Counted from the stretch's first letter, positions 34,678 to 47,100 are shown. The stretch is 64,000 nt of DNA from Tieghemostelium lacteum (GCA_001606155.1 LODT01000001.1:930001-994000); one strand, 5' to 3'. Numbers and translations are program-made. The notes: generated from the sequence alone by a model not told the origin.

Positions 34678-35908
34678 AGGGGAATGAACAACTTTTTTAT
34701 TATTTTGATGTTAATTTTCTCTCCCAAAAACAAAAATTTTTTATTTTTTTATTATATTATTCAATATTGATAATTATTTTTATTTATTTGTTCTGAGATA
34801 TTTGTTTTGATTGATATAGAAATTAGATATTGGACAGTTAAAATTGACTATTTCAATATACACTGTATTTAACTTATAATTTCAGAGGAAATAATGGGAA
34901 TCAAAAATTGTTTATATCAAAGTGGCTTCAATATTTTCTTTTGTGTTAAGTGTGAATGTTTTTCCATCAAAAATTACCTCAAATATAAAGTAGTTATCTT
35001 TGAATATGGATAAATTCTAAATGAGATAATTTTGATCCATTAGGGACTAAATTTAATATGATGGCTGTATGTAATTGAAAATCCTCGGCATTGTATTACA
35101 GATTGTTGAACTAATTCACCATTCTCCAATCTCAAACCAGATTTCAATTCAAATACAATTCTTTTTCCATACACATCCACAATATCTACTCTTGGATGTC
35201 CAATACCTTGATTGGAATAAAATCAAATTGAATTTTGTATTCAAGTTCCTTGGTAAGAGTTGTTTTGCCACTTTTATATGACCCCTGAACTAACCAACTC
35301 CACCTTGGAGTGTTTTTCTATATTAAATATCCAATTGTAAATAATTTGGATTAATGTGATAATATTGTCCAAGATATACTTGGTCTACAAATGTCCAACG
35401 TTTTTCAACAGCTATTTAATACAAAGTTAATATTTAGTCTCAACTTCTAAATACTATACCGTATTCAACAATACACATACCTTGTTTAACTTGCTGTCCT
35501 TGTGTACATATAGTGTGGTTATTTTTATCAATTTTCATTTTAACCAGGTTATAAAACATGAATTACCAAAAGAGTTAAATACAACAAAGTTATGATAAAT
35601 TTATATAAACATCTATTGTATTGTAAAGAGAATTAAGGGTTTGCAACTATTCACAAGTATCTGTATCTAGTCATATTATTTGACTCTCTCGTCACATTTC
35701 ACTTTTTTTCTAATCGACCATAGATGCAGAAAAATAAATAAACAAACACTATAATTGAAAAGCAGTAGTTTCCATTCTTAGAGAACTACTAGAATTTTTA
35801 ATTATTATTGGAGATTATCAATCGATATTCCCTATCACTATATTAGCTGGAACTATATACTAGGAAGGAAAATATGATTATCTTTTCCTCAATTAATTCT
35901 ATATTTAT
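34678..35908. other. Gene-poor island between SOSS-B and the 2OG-like gene
   Basis: 1.2 kb with no intact gene. The centre (about 34980-35545) holds the fossil described separately. The flanks are AT-rich; an inverted TAGTTTCC/GGAAATA-type patch near 35765-35830 is too weak to call. Confidence 0.4.
34980..35545 (-). pseudogene. Fossil P-loop NTPase plus nuclease gene, Crinkler-like
   Basis: Minus-strand coding traces without an intact reading frame. One stretch contains a Walker A-like motif, GSYKSGKTTL, preceded by WSWLVQ. A second stretch contains a D...E-x-K arrangement (VDIVDVYGKRIVFELKSG) like the PD-(D/E)XK nuclease core. This order, P-loop NTPase then restriction-type nuclease, is that of the Crinkler (CR) effector/toxin-like proteins, which are expanded in some dictyostelids and oomycetes. 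The copy is broken at several points and looks like an old degraded member. A possible start region with an intron-like donor lies near 35460-35540. Family assignment rests on motif order and is inference. Confidence 0.5.
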
Positions 35909-38395
35909 TTAAAATAATACCTTTGATAATTGATCAAGGAAATTTATTCTATGTTTAAATATATCATACTGATCCTTGTATATAGTGTCACCATGAGAGT
36001 TTGATTTTTTAAAAGTAATTAGATATTTAGCACCTGTACTAGTTTCAATGGCTGATCCCTTTAGACTTTGAATGACAGAGTCAACATGAGATCGTTTTTC
36101 ACCCTTTTGAGAAAATGTTCTCTGGTAGGGATCTGCAATGAATTTATTAACCTCATCACAGAGAATACATTTTTTCTTTTTCATACAGTTTGGAACCTGT
36201 ATAGTCAGTGAGTAGCTAGTAACTTTCATGTGTTGGAGTTCTTGATTCATTTGTTCGGAAGTGTATCTACACAGCTCCTTGTAGGCATCCATATTGAAAT
36301 TATACGGAATATTTTGAGAGAGACCGAGTGTATTGTAAACCAATTCCAAAAGCTCCGCCAATTGCTTTGGTTTTACAAATTGAACTAATTTCTCAACTAG
36401 AAGCGCTTGGTAACTAGGTGGGAAGAACATGTGAACTATCCAATAGATCAATAAACGATCACTAGATATTCCCACTCCAAGGGCCTCTATATTGAATGTT
36501 GTATAGGTTTCTTTTAGGAAATCACCAACTATTGACTCCTCAAGTAGTTTTACAATTTCTGAATATTTTACAATGGAATATACATTAGGAGTGCTACTTG
36601 AAATCTCCGTACGATAGTGGTCCAAAAGTATCTTGGCAAAGTGGTTTTGGTCATCTGATAGTGGAATTATAACCGTCTTAAACTCCTCTATCTTTAAACC
36701 AAGGAAACCCTTTGGTTGTGACATTATAAGATTTAGACACCATTTTTGAATGGGTATATCAAAGAGTTCAGGATAGTCTTGTCTTTGGTCGAGAAGAGCT
36801 CTGATATCAGCTATGGATAGTGGCTGTATAATACTCAGTTTTTGTAGAATATTCTCTTTGGTTACATATTTTAGACAACCACTTGCACTTTGTTCTTGTA
36901 TAAACTTTGCTATACTAGTTCCAGTAGGACTGAGGAATTGAGTGAGACTTGTTGGAAAACTGTTGTGATAGAACTGAGTCTTTCTGTCAATTGGTAGTGA
37001 TTTTATATATTGTTCAAATCCCTTAAATACACCTTTCATACTACACACCAAATCTACAGTAACATCATCGTAAATGGACTTTCCTCTATTCTGTCTCTTT
37101 TTAATTCTCTGTTGAATATAAGTACTTAGGCTCTCATCAGAAAGTACTTTTTGAGAAGAGACTTTTGGGAATATAATTAAACCTTCTTTATCTACATAAT
37201 TAATCTTTCTAGTGATATCATTTAGCACAATTTCCTGATCACTTTCAAATTCATGTGCCTTCAGTGGAAACATGAGATCATTGTCAATTTCAACACCACC
37301 TCTCTCTAATTGATATTGTCGCCATCGTAGATTTCTAGCATGGACATAAAAAGACTCTTCGTAAGTGTTATTGTAGTGGTTGGTTATGGTTATATGTTTT
37401 TCAACTGAAACTATGCATTTAAAGACAAAGACTTTAAAATGTTTTTTTGCTCTTTGTATCCAGTATCTAAATGTTTTTTCATCGTCGTCGTATTCGTCTC
37501 TGATGTATAATAAATATGGTGGTGCTGTAATTTGTTGTTTATCTAAATGACCTTTTGCATCATTACTGTAGAATGTTGATGCTAACAAGTTGACTGCTTT
37601 CTCAACTTTCTCAATCGGATACAACAAAGATGCTGATGGTTTCAGTGATTTACTATTTGAAATGCCATAGAGAAGACATATTCTATATCCCTGTGATATA
37701 GTCTCCATTTTAACATTTACATCATTGAAATAAATGACGCAGTTGACATCAAACATTTCCCTCTCTTCTGATTTAAAATTTACAATAAAAGCTTCATCAC
37801 CATGCCCTAGTGTCAGATTACCTCCAATATGCTGAATACTAGACATTGACAGATAAGCAGTTGCAAAGTATTTATCATCTTTAATCTTTGGTACATAATC
37901 ACAATCTTGACCCAATATATAAAATTTAACTAATTCCAATCGGATATCTGAATCATCTGCTATACCTAATTGATCTATATTTTTTAATATTTCTGTATCC
38001 TCCCATTTATCAATTTCAAATGATTCTATTGGTATTTCCCACACATTATGTTCTGTATATTATTTTATTTTTTTTTTTTTTTTTTTTGTATATATATTAG
38101 ATCACTGTGATTTTAAAGTATTTGAACAGATATATATATTAATTAAATAAATAAAATACTAACCATTTTCAGATACACCATAATTCTCAATTATCTCTAA
38201 TAAATAATTCTCTTTGATTGGTAAATCAAATGATTTTGAATCTGAGTTGAATTTAATTTTTATTGGGGAATGATCGAGAGATTGGAGAGTGTCATCTTTT
38301 TTTTTCAAATACAATTGTTCTTCAAAAAAGTAACTTCCCCCAATAGGAGGCCTTTCTAAGTCCAAAAGTTTTTCTTTTAGATCATTATATGACAT
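35909..38395 (-). CDS. Large protein with degenerate 2OG-Fe(II) oxygenase-like domain
   Basis: Predicted 791 aa; minus-strand exons are 38164..38395 and 35909..38052 (junction G|AA gives ENGEHNVWEIPIES). The region about residues 110-170 resembles the jelly-roll core of prolyl-4-hydroxylase-like oxygenases in big fungal and protist proteins: ATAYLSMSSIQHIGGNLTLG, then VIYFNDVNVKMETISQGYRI and CLLYGIS. In active relatives the second block reads roughly Y-S-D-x-x-H-E-V; here the Asp remains but the His position is Lys, so iron binding is doubtful. The remaining 600 residues are helical, with Cys pairs in CMKKKKCILCDEVNKF near the end, a possible metal site. No signal peptide. Function unknown. 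Confidence 0.75.
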
Positions 38396-38606
38396 TTTCC
38401 AATCTCTTCAAATGATTTGTCGATAAAAATAAAGAAAAAATCAAAAAAATAATGAAAAAATATCTTTTTTGTATCTAATCGGTAAAACAATTCACCAAAC
38501 AAATTAAATATCTAAATTTTTCATCTACTCAAATAATATTTAACAATTTTCAAATGTTTAATTTTAAATAAAATAAAATTTATTTATCAAATGATTTAAA
38601 AGTTAT

Positions 38607-39488
38607 TTAATTTGATTTATAAACTGTAGTTAAAAAATCTTTTAAGGTTGTTGGTTTTCTTCCAAGAAGAGTTGGTAAATCAGTTTTATCAGTTTCAAAT
38701 TCATTTTGTTTAATGGCTAATGCAAAGGCAATACTGAATTCTACTAATGGTGATGGAATTACCTTTCCTAAGATTTCTCTGTAGGTTTCAACCTCTGGTG
38801 AAGTGTATGGAACTAATTTACCTGAGATTTCACTTAAGATTTTAGAAGCATCTGTTAAAGTGTAACTTTCATTATTTGCCAAAACGTAGGTTTTGTTGAG
38901 ATGGTTAGAAGGATTCAAGAGAATATTTGCAGTGGCTTCAGCTTGGTCTCTTCTTGTGGTATAGTTAGATTTACCTTGTGAAGCTGGGAAGAAAATACCT
39001 TGAGACAATACAGATGGTCCAAAAAAGAATTCTGTCAGAACATCACTGTAGAGACCATTGACCAATAAAGTGTATGGGATACCAGACTTTTTAATTAAAT
39101 CTTCAGTTTGAATATGTACACTGGTTACTACATTGTGAACTGGTGAACTTCCATCTTCAGTTTTTCTAATAAAACTAGTATAGAGAATGTTTTTTACACT
39201 AGCTTCTTTGGCAGCTTTGACAACATCTTGTTGTTGTTTTAGCTTATTTACAGGATCATTACTGGAGATGAATAGTAACTGATCAACATTCTTAAAAGCA
39301 TCAACTAGGGATTGGTAATTATCATAATCACCAACTCTGATTTCAACACCTTTCTTTTTGTATTCTTCACCTTTGGAGGGATCTCTTACCAATGCAACAA
39401 TATTCTTTGGATTAACTTTTTTCTCTAACAAAAAGTTGATTACATCTTTACCATATTTACCACTTGAACCAGTTATTAAAATTGTCAT
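38607..39488 (-). CDS. NmrA/QorB-type NAD(P)-dependent reductase
   Basis: Atypical SDR of 293 aa, single exon. GSSGKYGKDVINFLLEK is the N-terminal GxxGxxG dinucleotide loop, and ALVRDPSK follows strand 2, fitting NADP(H). RVGDYDNYQSLVDAFKNVDQ and LLFISSND are typical of the QorB (quinone oxidoreductase 2) / NmrA-like family. SNYTTRRDQAEATANIL is the conserved substrate-side motif. Members reduce quinones or act as redox sensors; which applies here is unknown. Length is normal. The gene lies 211 nt downstream of the 2OG-like gene's start, in the same direction. Confidence 0.88.
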   Translation of the reverse strand: MTILITGSSGKYGKDVINFLLEKKVNPKNIVALVRDPSKGEEYKKKGVEIRVGDYDNYQSLVDAFKNVDQLLFISSNDPVNKLKQQQDVVKAAKEASVKNILYTSFIRKTEDGSSPVHNVVTSVHIQTEDLIKKSGIPYTLLVNGLYSDVLTEFFFGPSVLSQGIFFPASQGKSNYTTRRDQAEATANILLNPSNHLNKTYVLANNESYTLTDASKILSEISGKLVPYTSPEVETYREILGKVIPSPLVEFSIAFALAIKQNEFETDKTDLPTLLGRKPTTLKDFLTTVYKSN

Positions 39489-39755
39489 TTTGTTTATATA
39501 ATTTATTTGTATTTAAAATTTTATTAAATTATTTAATTGATTATTTAATGTTTAATATTAATTTTAAATAATGTCATATTTATAGTATTTCATTTGAGTA
39601 TAGGAATAGTTTTTGAGAACTAAACAAATATTCGCAAACACTGTTCGCAAAATAATTGAAATTCGCGAATAAAAAAAAATTAGAAAAGGAAATGTAAAAA
39701 AAATATCTATCATGATGATTTTTAAGCAAAACACTAAAGTTTTATTATAACATTT

Positions 39756-41531
39756 CTACAAACTATTTTTAATATTGTTCACTAGATTTTTATGTTTTAG
39801 ATATTCATAAATCTCTGGGTAGTCTTCTTGTTTGAACTGAGGTAATTGGCCAGCTTTATTGTTTTCATATATATATTGAAAGATGGATAGTTGACCTTTT
39901 CTAGCAGCCATATCAAGACAATCGATATCAAATTTATCAGAATGATGTTGGTTAATGAATTTAATGAATGGTAAATTACCAGATTTTACAAAGCTTGGAA
40001 AAGGTGCAAAACTGTCACATTGTACTGTCCTCTGAATGTGTTCTGCAATTTTTAGATTACCAGCCAAAAGAAGATGCATCTTTTCCAATTTGATTTTGGG
40101 ATAAGTTTCCATAATGTATTTGAATACTGGATAGTTTTGTGATGTGATTGACCATGATATTAGGTCTTGATGTGTAATGTCGTAGGTTGTCAATAGAGAA
40201 CTATGTTTTTCAAGGAGATGTATAATTAAATCAACTCTACCTGATGATACAACCTCTCTTATATAGTATGTCATTCCCATGGATATTGACTTTTTTTGAT
40301 GATAGAAAACTATAAAGTCCATGTCCTCTGGAGAGGTTGTTTGTGCATCTATTTTTACATTTAGTTTTCTGTTTAAAGCGTGTTGTTCTACTAGGTATCG
40401 TATGGTAGAGATATCAGTTAAAGTGAGTGTATATATAGATTTTAAAACATTATCGTGGAACCCTAGTGACATTAGTAAACTGACTTTTTGATGATTGTTT
40501 AGGTGGATAGTGTCATCTGGAAGTACACAAACAAGATTCACATTTGAACCTTTCTCATTAAAGTATGTGTATATCTCTTGAATGACCTCTACAGACATTT
40601 TTGGATAAATAACAGGTGTGGTTATATACCCATTAACCAGACACCATTTAATTGTCTCTTGTCTATTTTTAGTTGGATATAATAGCCATTGGGATGAAAT
40701 GGTAGCTTTAGGGTATGCACTTATATAGCTTGTAAATAACTCAAAATCTCCAATTTTGAGTAAAAATTCAACTATCATCTGAGAAGGAATTCGAGAAATG
40801 GATATTATATTGGTTATAAACTGGTTCTTTTGCTGTGAGTATACCAGTGCATTACTTATATTATAAACTACGTCTTTGGGTATTGTGGGGTCAATGGATA
40901 TAGATGTATCAAATACAGATATTGCCATATGATACGACTGTTGACTTCCACTATAGTACTTTTTATAGAGATGTTCGTTTCCATATTTACATAGAAATGG
41001 ACCACATATATCCCAGTTGATTGAAAGTGAAGGATGGGTCAAATCATAGATAAATTCAATGAGTTCTGCATTAGCAGATTTACAAGCATTTTCAAATTCT
41101 TGAGTAGTTTTTAAAAGTTTTCCTTTTAATCTACTATTGTTGTAGTATAGTAGTTTTACAATTTCTAGATTTCCACCAAGTACAGCACAATTAAAGGTAT
41201 CGTAACCTTCAAACATCCAGCTGCCTACAAATTTATAAATAGCTAGAAACAATTTATAATCTTGAATTTTTTGACATAGTAGTTTGATCCCATTGACACT
41301 ATATGAAAGTTGAAATCTGTCATGATCTACCAATGATCTTTTAAACTTTTCTTTAAATAATTGTATATAGTTATTCTCGATCATCCATCGAACTGAATAT
41401 ATTTCATCCCAATTGTACACCTTTATATCTTTATTAGATATTCTCAATCTGATACTATATAATCTAACATGATCAAAAATAACTTTACATATGTATTTGT
41501 TATTAAATACTTGTGAATATAAACTATCCAT
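39756..41531 (-). CDS. Dictyostelid ankyrin-like repeat protein
   Basis: Single-exon protein of 591 aa. I start at the ATG at 41531 (MDSLYSQVFNNKYICKVIFD), because family members begin just before this F-box-like leucine/phenylalanine block; an in-frame ATG 45 nt upstream would add MIFFFDWNNLFNYVK. Degenerate ankyrin repeats are visible, for example DTFNCAVLGGNLEIVKLLYY and DCLDMAARKGQLSIFQYIYE, with less regular helical repeats between. Such long diverged ankyrin proteins form a large lineage-specific family in dictyostelids; their partners are unknown. No membrane segments. The 5' gap contains a small two-exon gene in the same direction. Confidence 0.82.
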   Translation of the reverse strand: MDSLYSQVFNNKYICKVIFDHVRLYSIRLRISNKDIKVYNWDEIYSVRWMIENNYIQLFKEKFKRSLVDHDRFQLSYSVNGIKLLCQKIQDYKLFLAIYKFVGSWMFEGYDTFNCAVLGGNLEIVKLLYYNNSRLKGKLLKTTQEFENACKSANAELIEFIYDLTHPSLSINWDICGPFLCKYGNEHLYKKYYSGSQQSYHMAISVFDTSISIDPTIPKDVVYNISNALVYSQQKNQFITNIISISRIPSQMIVEFLLKIGDFELFTSYISAYPKATISSQWLLYPTKNRQETIKWCLVNGYITTPVIYPKMSVEVIQEIYTYFNEKGSNVNLVCVLPDDTIHLNNHQKVSLLMSLGFHDNVLKSIYTLTLTDISTIRYLVEQHALNRKLNVKIDAQTTSPEDMDFIVFYHQKKSISMGMTYYIREVVSSGRVDLIIHLLEKHSSLLTTYDITHQDLISWSITSQNYPVFKYIMETYPKIKLEKMHLLLAGNLKIAEHIQRTVQCDSFAPFPSFVKSGNLPFIKFINQHHSDKFDIDCLDMAARKGQLSIFQYIYENNKAGQLPQFKQEDYPEIYEYLKHKNLVNNIKNSL

Positions 41532-41991
41532 CTTCACATAGTTAAATAAATTATTCCAATCAAAAAAAAAAATCAAAAAAAATAAATCTTGATCTCCCCA
41601 AACAACGAAATTTTAAAACACTATGGTGTTGAATCAAACGAATCTTAATCTATGTCCTAGGTATGAGAGTTTATAGTAAGGTGACTTATGTACAGAGAAG
41701 AGGAAAAGGAGAGGAAACAAGAAGAGGATAAATGTTGTATTCGTATGGTATTTTTTTTTTTTTGAAGGATGATAAGTTTAATCAAATTTAGAAACCCATA
41801 ACAATACTATTGTTTGTCATTGGTTTATAATAATAGTACAGTTAATGGTGTTATTTATTTGACTATGATATTATGGTTGATTTTTTTTGTATGTTATTTT
41901 TTTTTAATATTGTTTTTAGGTGAAAGAGAGTATGTACAAGTGTCTATCCCAATCCACACCCAATCAATTAGTAGATAGATATGCTGTCTAT
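41532..41991. other. Intergenic, AT-rich
   Basis: 460 nt with T-runs near 41751 and 41881-41910. An ACCCATAA box near 41793 could be a small-RNA upstream element but may be chance. GAGAGGAAACAAGAAGAGGA (about 41710-41729) is a purine tract. No gene is supported. Confidence 0.35.
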
Positions 41992-42339
41992 CTACCAGCC
42001 CCAAGACCACCATGATCTTCTTGAACAGAATAAGTTATCTGCTTGTTGATTTCCTCCAGCTATATAATTAAATCCCAATCAAATATGTATGTATATCATC
42101 CAATCAATGTGAATTTATAATTTAAATTTTTTTTAAAATTATTATTTGTTGATGTTGTTGATTATTTGACGAATTGATGACGAAATTAGTATAAATGTGC
42201 AAGTGAGATATGTGGAATTTTCATTGAGACAAAAAATGAAATTTATAATTTATTATTATTACTAACCTTGAAATTCTGGGGTAGCAGAAGCTCCTGAAGT
42301 CTTTTTCTTTGGGTGTGGTGCAAATGTTGGAATGGTCAT
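41992..42339 (-). CDS. Small two-exon gene, 46 aa
   Basis: Minus-strand exons are 42267..42339 and 41992..42059, with a 207-nt intron (GTTAGT...ATATAG). The predicted protein starts MTIPTFAPHPKKKTSGASAT and ends CSRRSWWSWGW. The start has an A-rich context, both splice sites are canonical and the phase (1) is consistent, so a real gene is likely. I do not recognise it. Exon 2 in a neighbouring frame reads EINKQITYSVQEDHGGLGAG before a stop, which looks at least as protein-like; a different splice form cannot be excluded. It is too short for ordinary ORF calling. Confidence 0.45.
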
Positions 42340-42502
42340 TAAAGATATATATTTATTATTTAAATAAATTAAAAAACAATGAAAAAAGAAAAAAAAAAAA
42401 AATGTTTTAGGACTTTTGATTGGAATATTGTGATCCTATTCCCTCATTCTTAAAAAAAAAAAACAGTGCGTGAAATGCAAGGATGTAAATTTTAACTAGT
42501 GA

Positions 42503-44026
42503 TTAGAGCTCGGTTAATTTCTTGTCAATAGCTTCCTTAATTATAGGATCTGTGTTAGATTTTTAAAAATTAGAATTAGAATTTTAAATAAGATGGTTTT
42601 GAATAAATATTTGTGAATTGTCAATTTACCCACTAATATACCCCTATTTTCTTAAAAACCAAAAAATTAAAAAATCTAGATATTTTGGTTTTACAAAAAA
42701 AAAAAATTTGTGGGGAGTGGGTTGGACAATGATTGTCAGATTGGATCACTTACCATTGATATCGTAGTTTTTGTCATTGATTTCCTTGATGATTTTGTCC
42801 AATTCAAATTTGTTACGAGACCATGAGATTCTACGTGGAATATTGTGTTTATCAAGTTCGGTGTATGTCATAATTTTACAAGGATCTTTATCGCATAGTG
42901 AGAGAATGTCACTTTGACGATTGAGCTTTTTGAAGAACTCCAAACCTGTGGATTTCTCAATGAACCCTAGAGGCACTTCAAAATCCTGAAGTTCCTTCTC
43001 ATTGGATATATTTTCATTGGGAACTACAAAAGCACCCAAGAGTAGTGGTTGTTCACTTTCATGACTCTCAGCTAATATAACTTTATACAAATGAGTTGGT
43101 ACATGTACATTGTTGCCACCTATGACTTGATGTTTAATATACTTTCTCTCTGAAAGTTTACTGAATTTCTGACGTTGTTTCAATTCCTCTTCTGTGAACT
43201 TTTCAACTAGATTTGGTAGGAAAATAGGTCCTGAAACAACCACAACATTCTTGTATCTCTTTGTCAGAGTTGATTTAGCAAAGACTTCCATTCTATACCA
43301 GAAGTTGGTGTTGTTTTGTAGGTCTTGAGGGACTATATTTGCATTCAACAAAAATGTGTGGTTCATAGCTTCTTGTGAACCCACAAAATCACCTGCAGGT
43401 ATCATGTGACCTCTGCTCCATCCCGATCCTAGATAATCACTATTCTGTGACTTAAACTGATCTGGAACACTGATAGTGTTACTATTAAACTGAGATTTCT
43501 TTCTATCAGCAATCTTATTCTTGAAATCGTCTAAAGAGATCCTCTGCATGACCCAATTTGGAATCTTTCTCTCCCAGTTCATAGAAGTGATATAGCCATC
43601 ATAATACCATAGATTATTGTGACATGGTAGCCCATGTTTAATCAAATCCCTATGTAATTCATTATAAGGAAGTGGTGAGCCGTGGTTCAGATCTAGTCCC
43701 TGTCCTCCTGATTCCTTCAAATTTTGAAAATATTCCCTAATATTCAAAGTATCCAATAGATAATCAAAAACCCATTGTCTCTGATGAAACCCTTGTAATT
43801 CTTTACCCATGTTATCTCTTTGTTTCAGTAGACTTTGATAATTGTCTTTCTCGACTACCAAACTCCTATTTACTTCATTTTTAGCATCTTCGCTCTTTTT
43901 CAATAACTCTTCTTTCTCTTTAATCAATTTTTCATTTTCTTTTATAACATGACTCTGTTGATTTAAAGCAATCAGAGAAAATGTTGAAACTGCTGTTGCA
44001 CCTATTATAATTGACCTTTGAATCAT
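42503..44026 (-). CDS. exog: EXOG-like mitochondrial endo/exonuclease
   Basis: DNA/RNA non-specific endonuclease of the EndoG/EXOG family, predicted 439 aa; minus-strand exons are 42754..44026 and 42503..42549. The short last exon (DPIIKEAIDKKLTEL) is supported by GGTAAGTG at 42754-42747 and an in-phase acceptor. The ATG at 44026 gives a hydrophobic/basic N-terminus (MIQRSIIIGATAVSTFSLIA), consistent with a mitochondrial inner-membrane anchor. A coiled-coil spacer precedes the nuclease domain. The catalytic motif is SRGHMIPAGDF (His about residue 207), with Ser where EndoG has Asp, as in EXOG. NTNFWYRMEVF carries the metal-ligand Asn, and KVILAESHES and GAFVVPNE follow as in EXOG. Divergent from the ZGRF1 gene, 126 nt apart. 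Confidence 0.92.
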
Positions 44027-44152
44027 CTTCACAAATATATCAAAATGAAAAATCTTTTTATTTAAATTCTTGTAAAAATTGAAGTTTTGCAGCACTTTAG
44101 TTATTTTTTTGCCAAAACCAAATGCAATAAACAAAATCCATGTGAGAGTTCA

Positions 44153-47100
44153 ATGAATCAATTATGGAATGTTTTATATACAAATCAAAAAAGGAAAAAA
44201 GTACCAAATTTTATAGAAGGATATATCAGTTATAATGGAACAAAGGTCTCTTTATATGCAGACAATAAAAACTATCTAGATGCCAAATTTGTTAGTAATC
44301 TACATATTGAAGAAGGTTTGAGGATTGAAACTGATGCCTATTTGATTGATGTTGAGTCTAAAAAGGATGTATCAATACGAGTCACAGAGACACCACCACC
44401 TGTATCTACACCTACTCCTAAACTAGTACCAACACCAGCACCAAAAGTTTCATCTAAAAGAAAGGCATTTGTAGTACCTGTAAAAGATACACCTACAAGA
44501 CCTCCATCACCACCTCCAGTTAAACAAATACCAACTCAATCTTACCAACAAAAATTTCAATATACAGAAAATAACAGTGACGATGATAATGGTGAATACA
44601 GGCAACCATCTCTATACACTCAACCTAAACCTAAAATAGCACCTACCAAACAGAATATTACATCTCAACTTCAACTTCAACAAAAACCTCAACCAAAACC
44701 CCAACAACAACAACCAAAACCAATACAACCTACACTAACTAAAGAACCAACGGATGATGAAGACGAAGATATTTATGATATGCTTGCATATTCTGATAGT
44801 GAGAATGCTAATAAAACAACATCACATAAATCTAAAGAAACTGTATCATCTTTGGATATATATGATATGTTAGGTGAAGGTTTAGATGACGATGATAATG
44901 AAGATGATAGAATTACTACGAACTCAAACCAAATTGAAAATAGTAAAAAACTCAGTAGTAATACAGAGAGTAATGAAAATGAACATATAGATGAAGATGA
45001 ACATTCTAAAAACCTTTTCGATGTTTTTGGTGGTGGGGAGACCTCTCATCAAAGTTATGATGAACCATCATATGAGCCTCAACCTAAGAAATCTATTTTA
45101 TCAACACCAGTTTCAAAGGAAAAATCACAAAGTAACAGTCTAGATGATATTGTTATTATGCCACCTTCTCCTACCAGATCACCTTCTAGATCACCTCCAC
45201 CATCACCATCACCAACACCGAACATCAATATGAAAAATAGTCAATCTACAATTATAAAAGACGATGATTTTGATATGGATTTTATAGTTGATCATGAAGA
45301 TGAAAATGATGTACCACCATTACCCAATAATACTTTATTAAATCAACCTATAGTCAATATACAGTCTAAAAATTTACCACCATTGAAATTGAAAAAAGTT
45401 CAACCAGTGATGATGGATACAAGCACAGATGATAACTTTTCACCTAGAAGTGATATTCCTCTTCAAATTTCACCAAAGAAACTAACTTTAAAACTCAATA
45501 GTAGTATCTCAACACCAACACCATTAAAATCACCTTCATTTCAATTGAAAAGGAAGTTACAAGGTGATGAAGGTAATAGTACAACTACAACTACAACTAG
45601 TACTACTAAATCTACAGTACAACCAGTAGTAAAGAGAAAGACATTTACACCACCAAACAAAACCATGATAAAGAATATTCAAGAGTCTATATTGTTCCCT
45701 GATTCTATAATTGTAAATATAAGCAAACAAGAGAGAGACTGTGAGATAATGGACAAGTTTGATTCGTTACAAGATTATAGGTTTAATTTTGTTAGAGCTA
45801 TTAATGAGGATTTCAATATAAAGATGATTGATATCGCTCAGAAATTCTATCAGGGTTGTTTGTCATTGAACTGCTCTGCAATGAATCCCATGTGTAAACA
45901 TGGCTTGAAATCACAAAGACTTATTACAAAACAAGGTGATAACAAGGGAAGGGAATACTATTCATGTGCTCAGCCACGTGAAAAAAAATGTAAATATTTT
46001 GAGTGGGTTGATCAAGTAAAGTCTGCAAAAGGTATGGAGATTGACAATACTCTCAGCTCACTACCTCAGTCATTTGTCATTAAAGAAGAGAAGTTGACCC
46101 CTGAATCGGAACAATTTTTCAAAAATAGAGGTATATCAGTATATTTTGATATGGAATTTATAATTTCACATAAATCCAATTCTAATAATAGTAATAGTAA
46201 TAATAATCCAACTATTTATTTGAAATTTAAAAAAAAGAAATTTACGTCGTATGCTAAAGATGATATATGGATAATATCAAGTAGTAGGGATTTTTCAATG
46301 AAAACCACACTGTTTAGATCAATTTATCATGCACCTTCTGATCAGGGGTTTATGGAGGTAAGACCTATTGATGTTAATAATGAAGATTTGAAGAAACTTC
46401 AAAAGGCACGTCAAGTCTATGCTATTCAAGGTCCTAATGCCTCTTCAGAGTTTGCAATGTTAGATAACTTACAATTGGAATCTTTGGAAAATGAATTACC
46501 AATTCTTCCATACATTTTAAATCCAAGTAATCCTGGTATAATCTCTGAGAATCTAGAAGAAGCTGTCAAAGCAGAAAGAGATCTATTCGCAATATCATTA
46601 AACTATTCTGAAGGTTTGGCAATTGCAAATAGATTTATTAAAGATTATACACTGAATATCGATCAAAAGAAAGTTCTATTAGGTAAGTACACTATTATAC
46701 TCTTATATAGTCAAAGGATACCATTTGTATTAATTAAATATGTGGGGGTGATATTTTTGTGATATTTTTATGATTTTTTAGAGTGTTTGAAGTGGTTTCA
46801 TTTTAAAGATAAATTGGAGGGCTTAGATGATGAAGAAGAGAGTTTTCCGGTGATATTGGTACATGGTGTATTTGGATCTGGTAAAAGTACATTGTTAGTG
46901 GTTATTATTCTGTTTATTGTGGAGTTATGTGAACAAGGTCAGAATGAAGATATTAGGGTATTTATATCATCTCTGACGAATGTGGCTGTTGATAGGATAC
47001 TCCTGACCTTGTTAGAACACCATTTTAATGATTTTCTAAGAGTTGGAAGTATAAAGAAGATTGCTAAACCTATTTTAATGTACACTGTACATAGTTCAAG

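Noticed and set aside
34980-35545. An intact expressed gene
   Set aside because: The coding traces do not form one open frame, so it is treated as a fossil.
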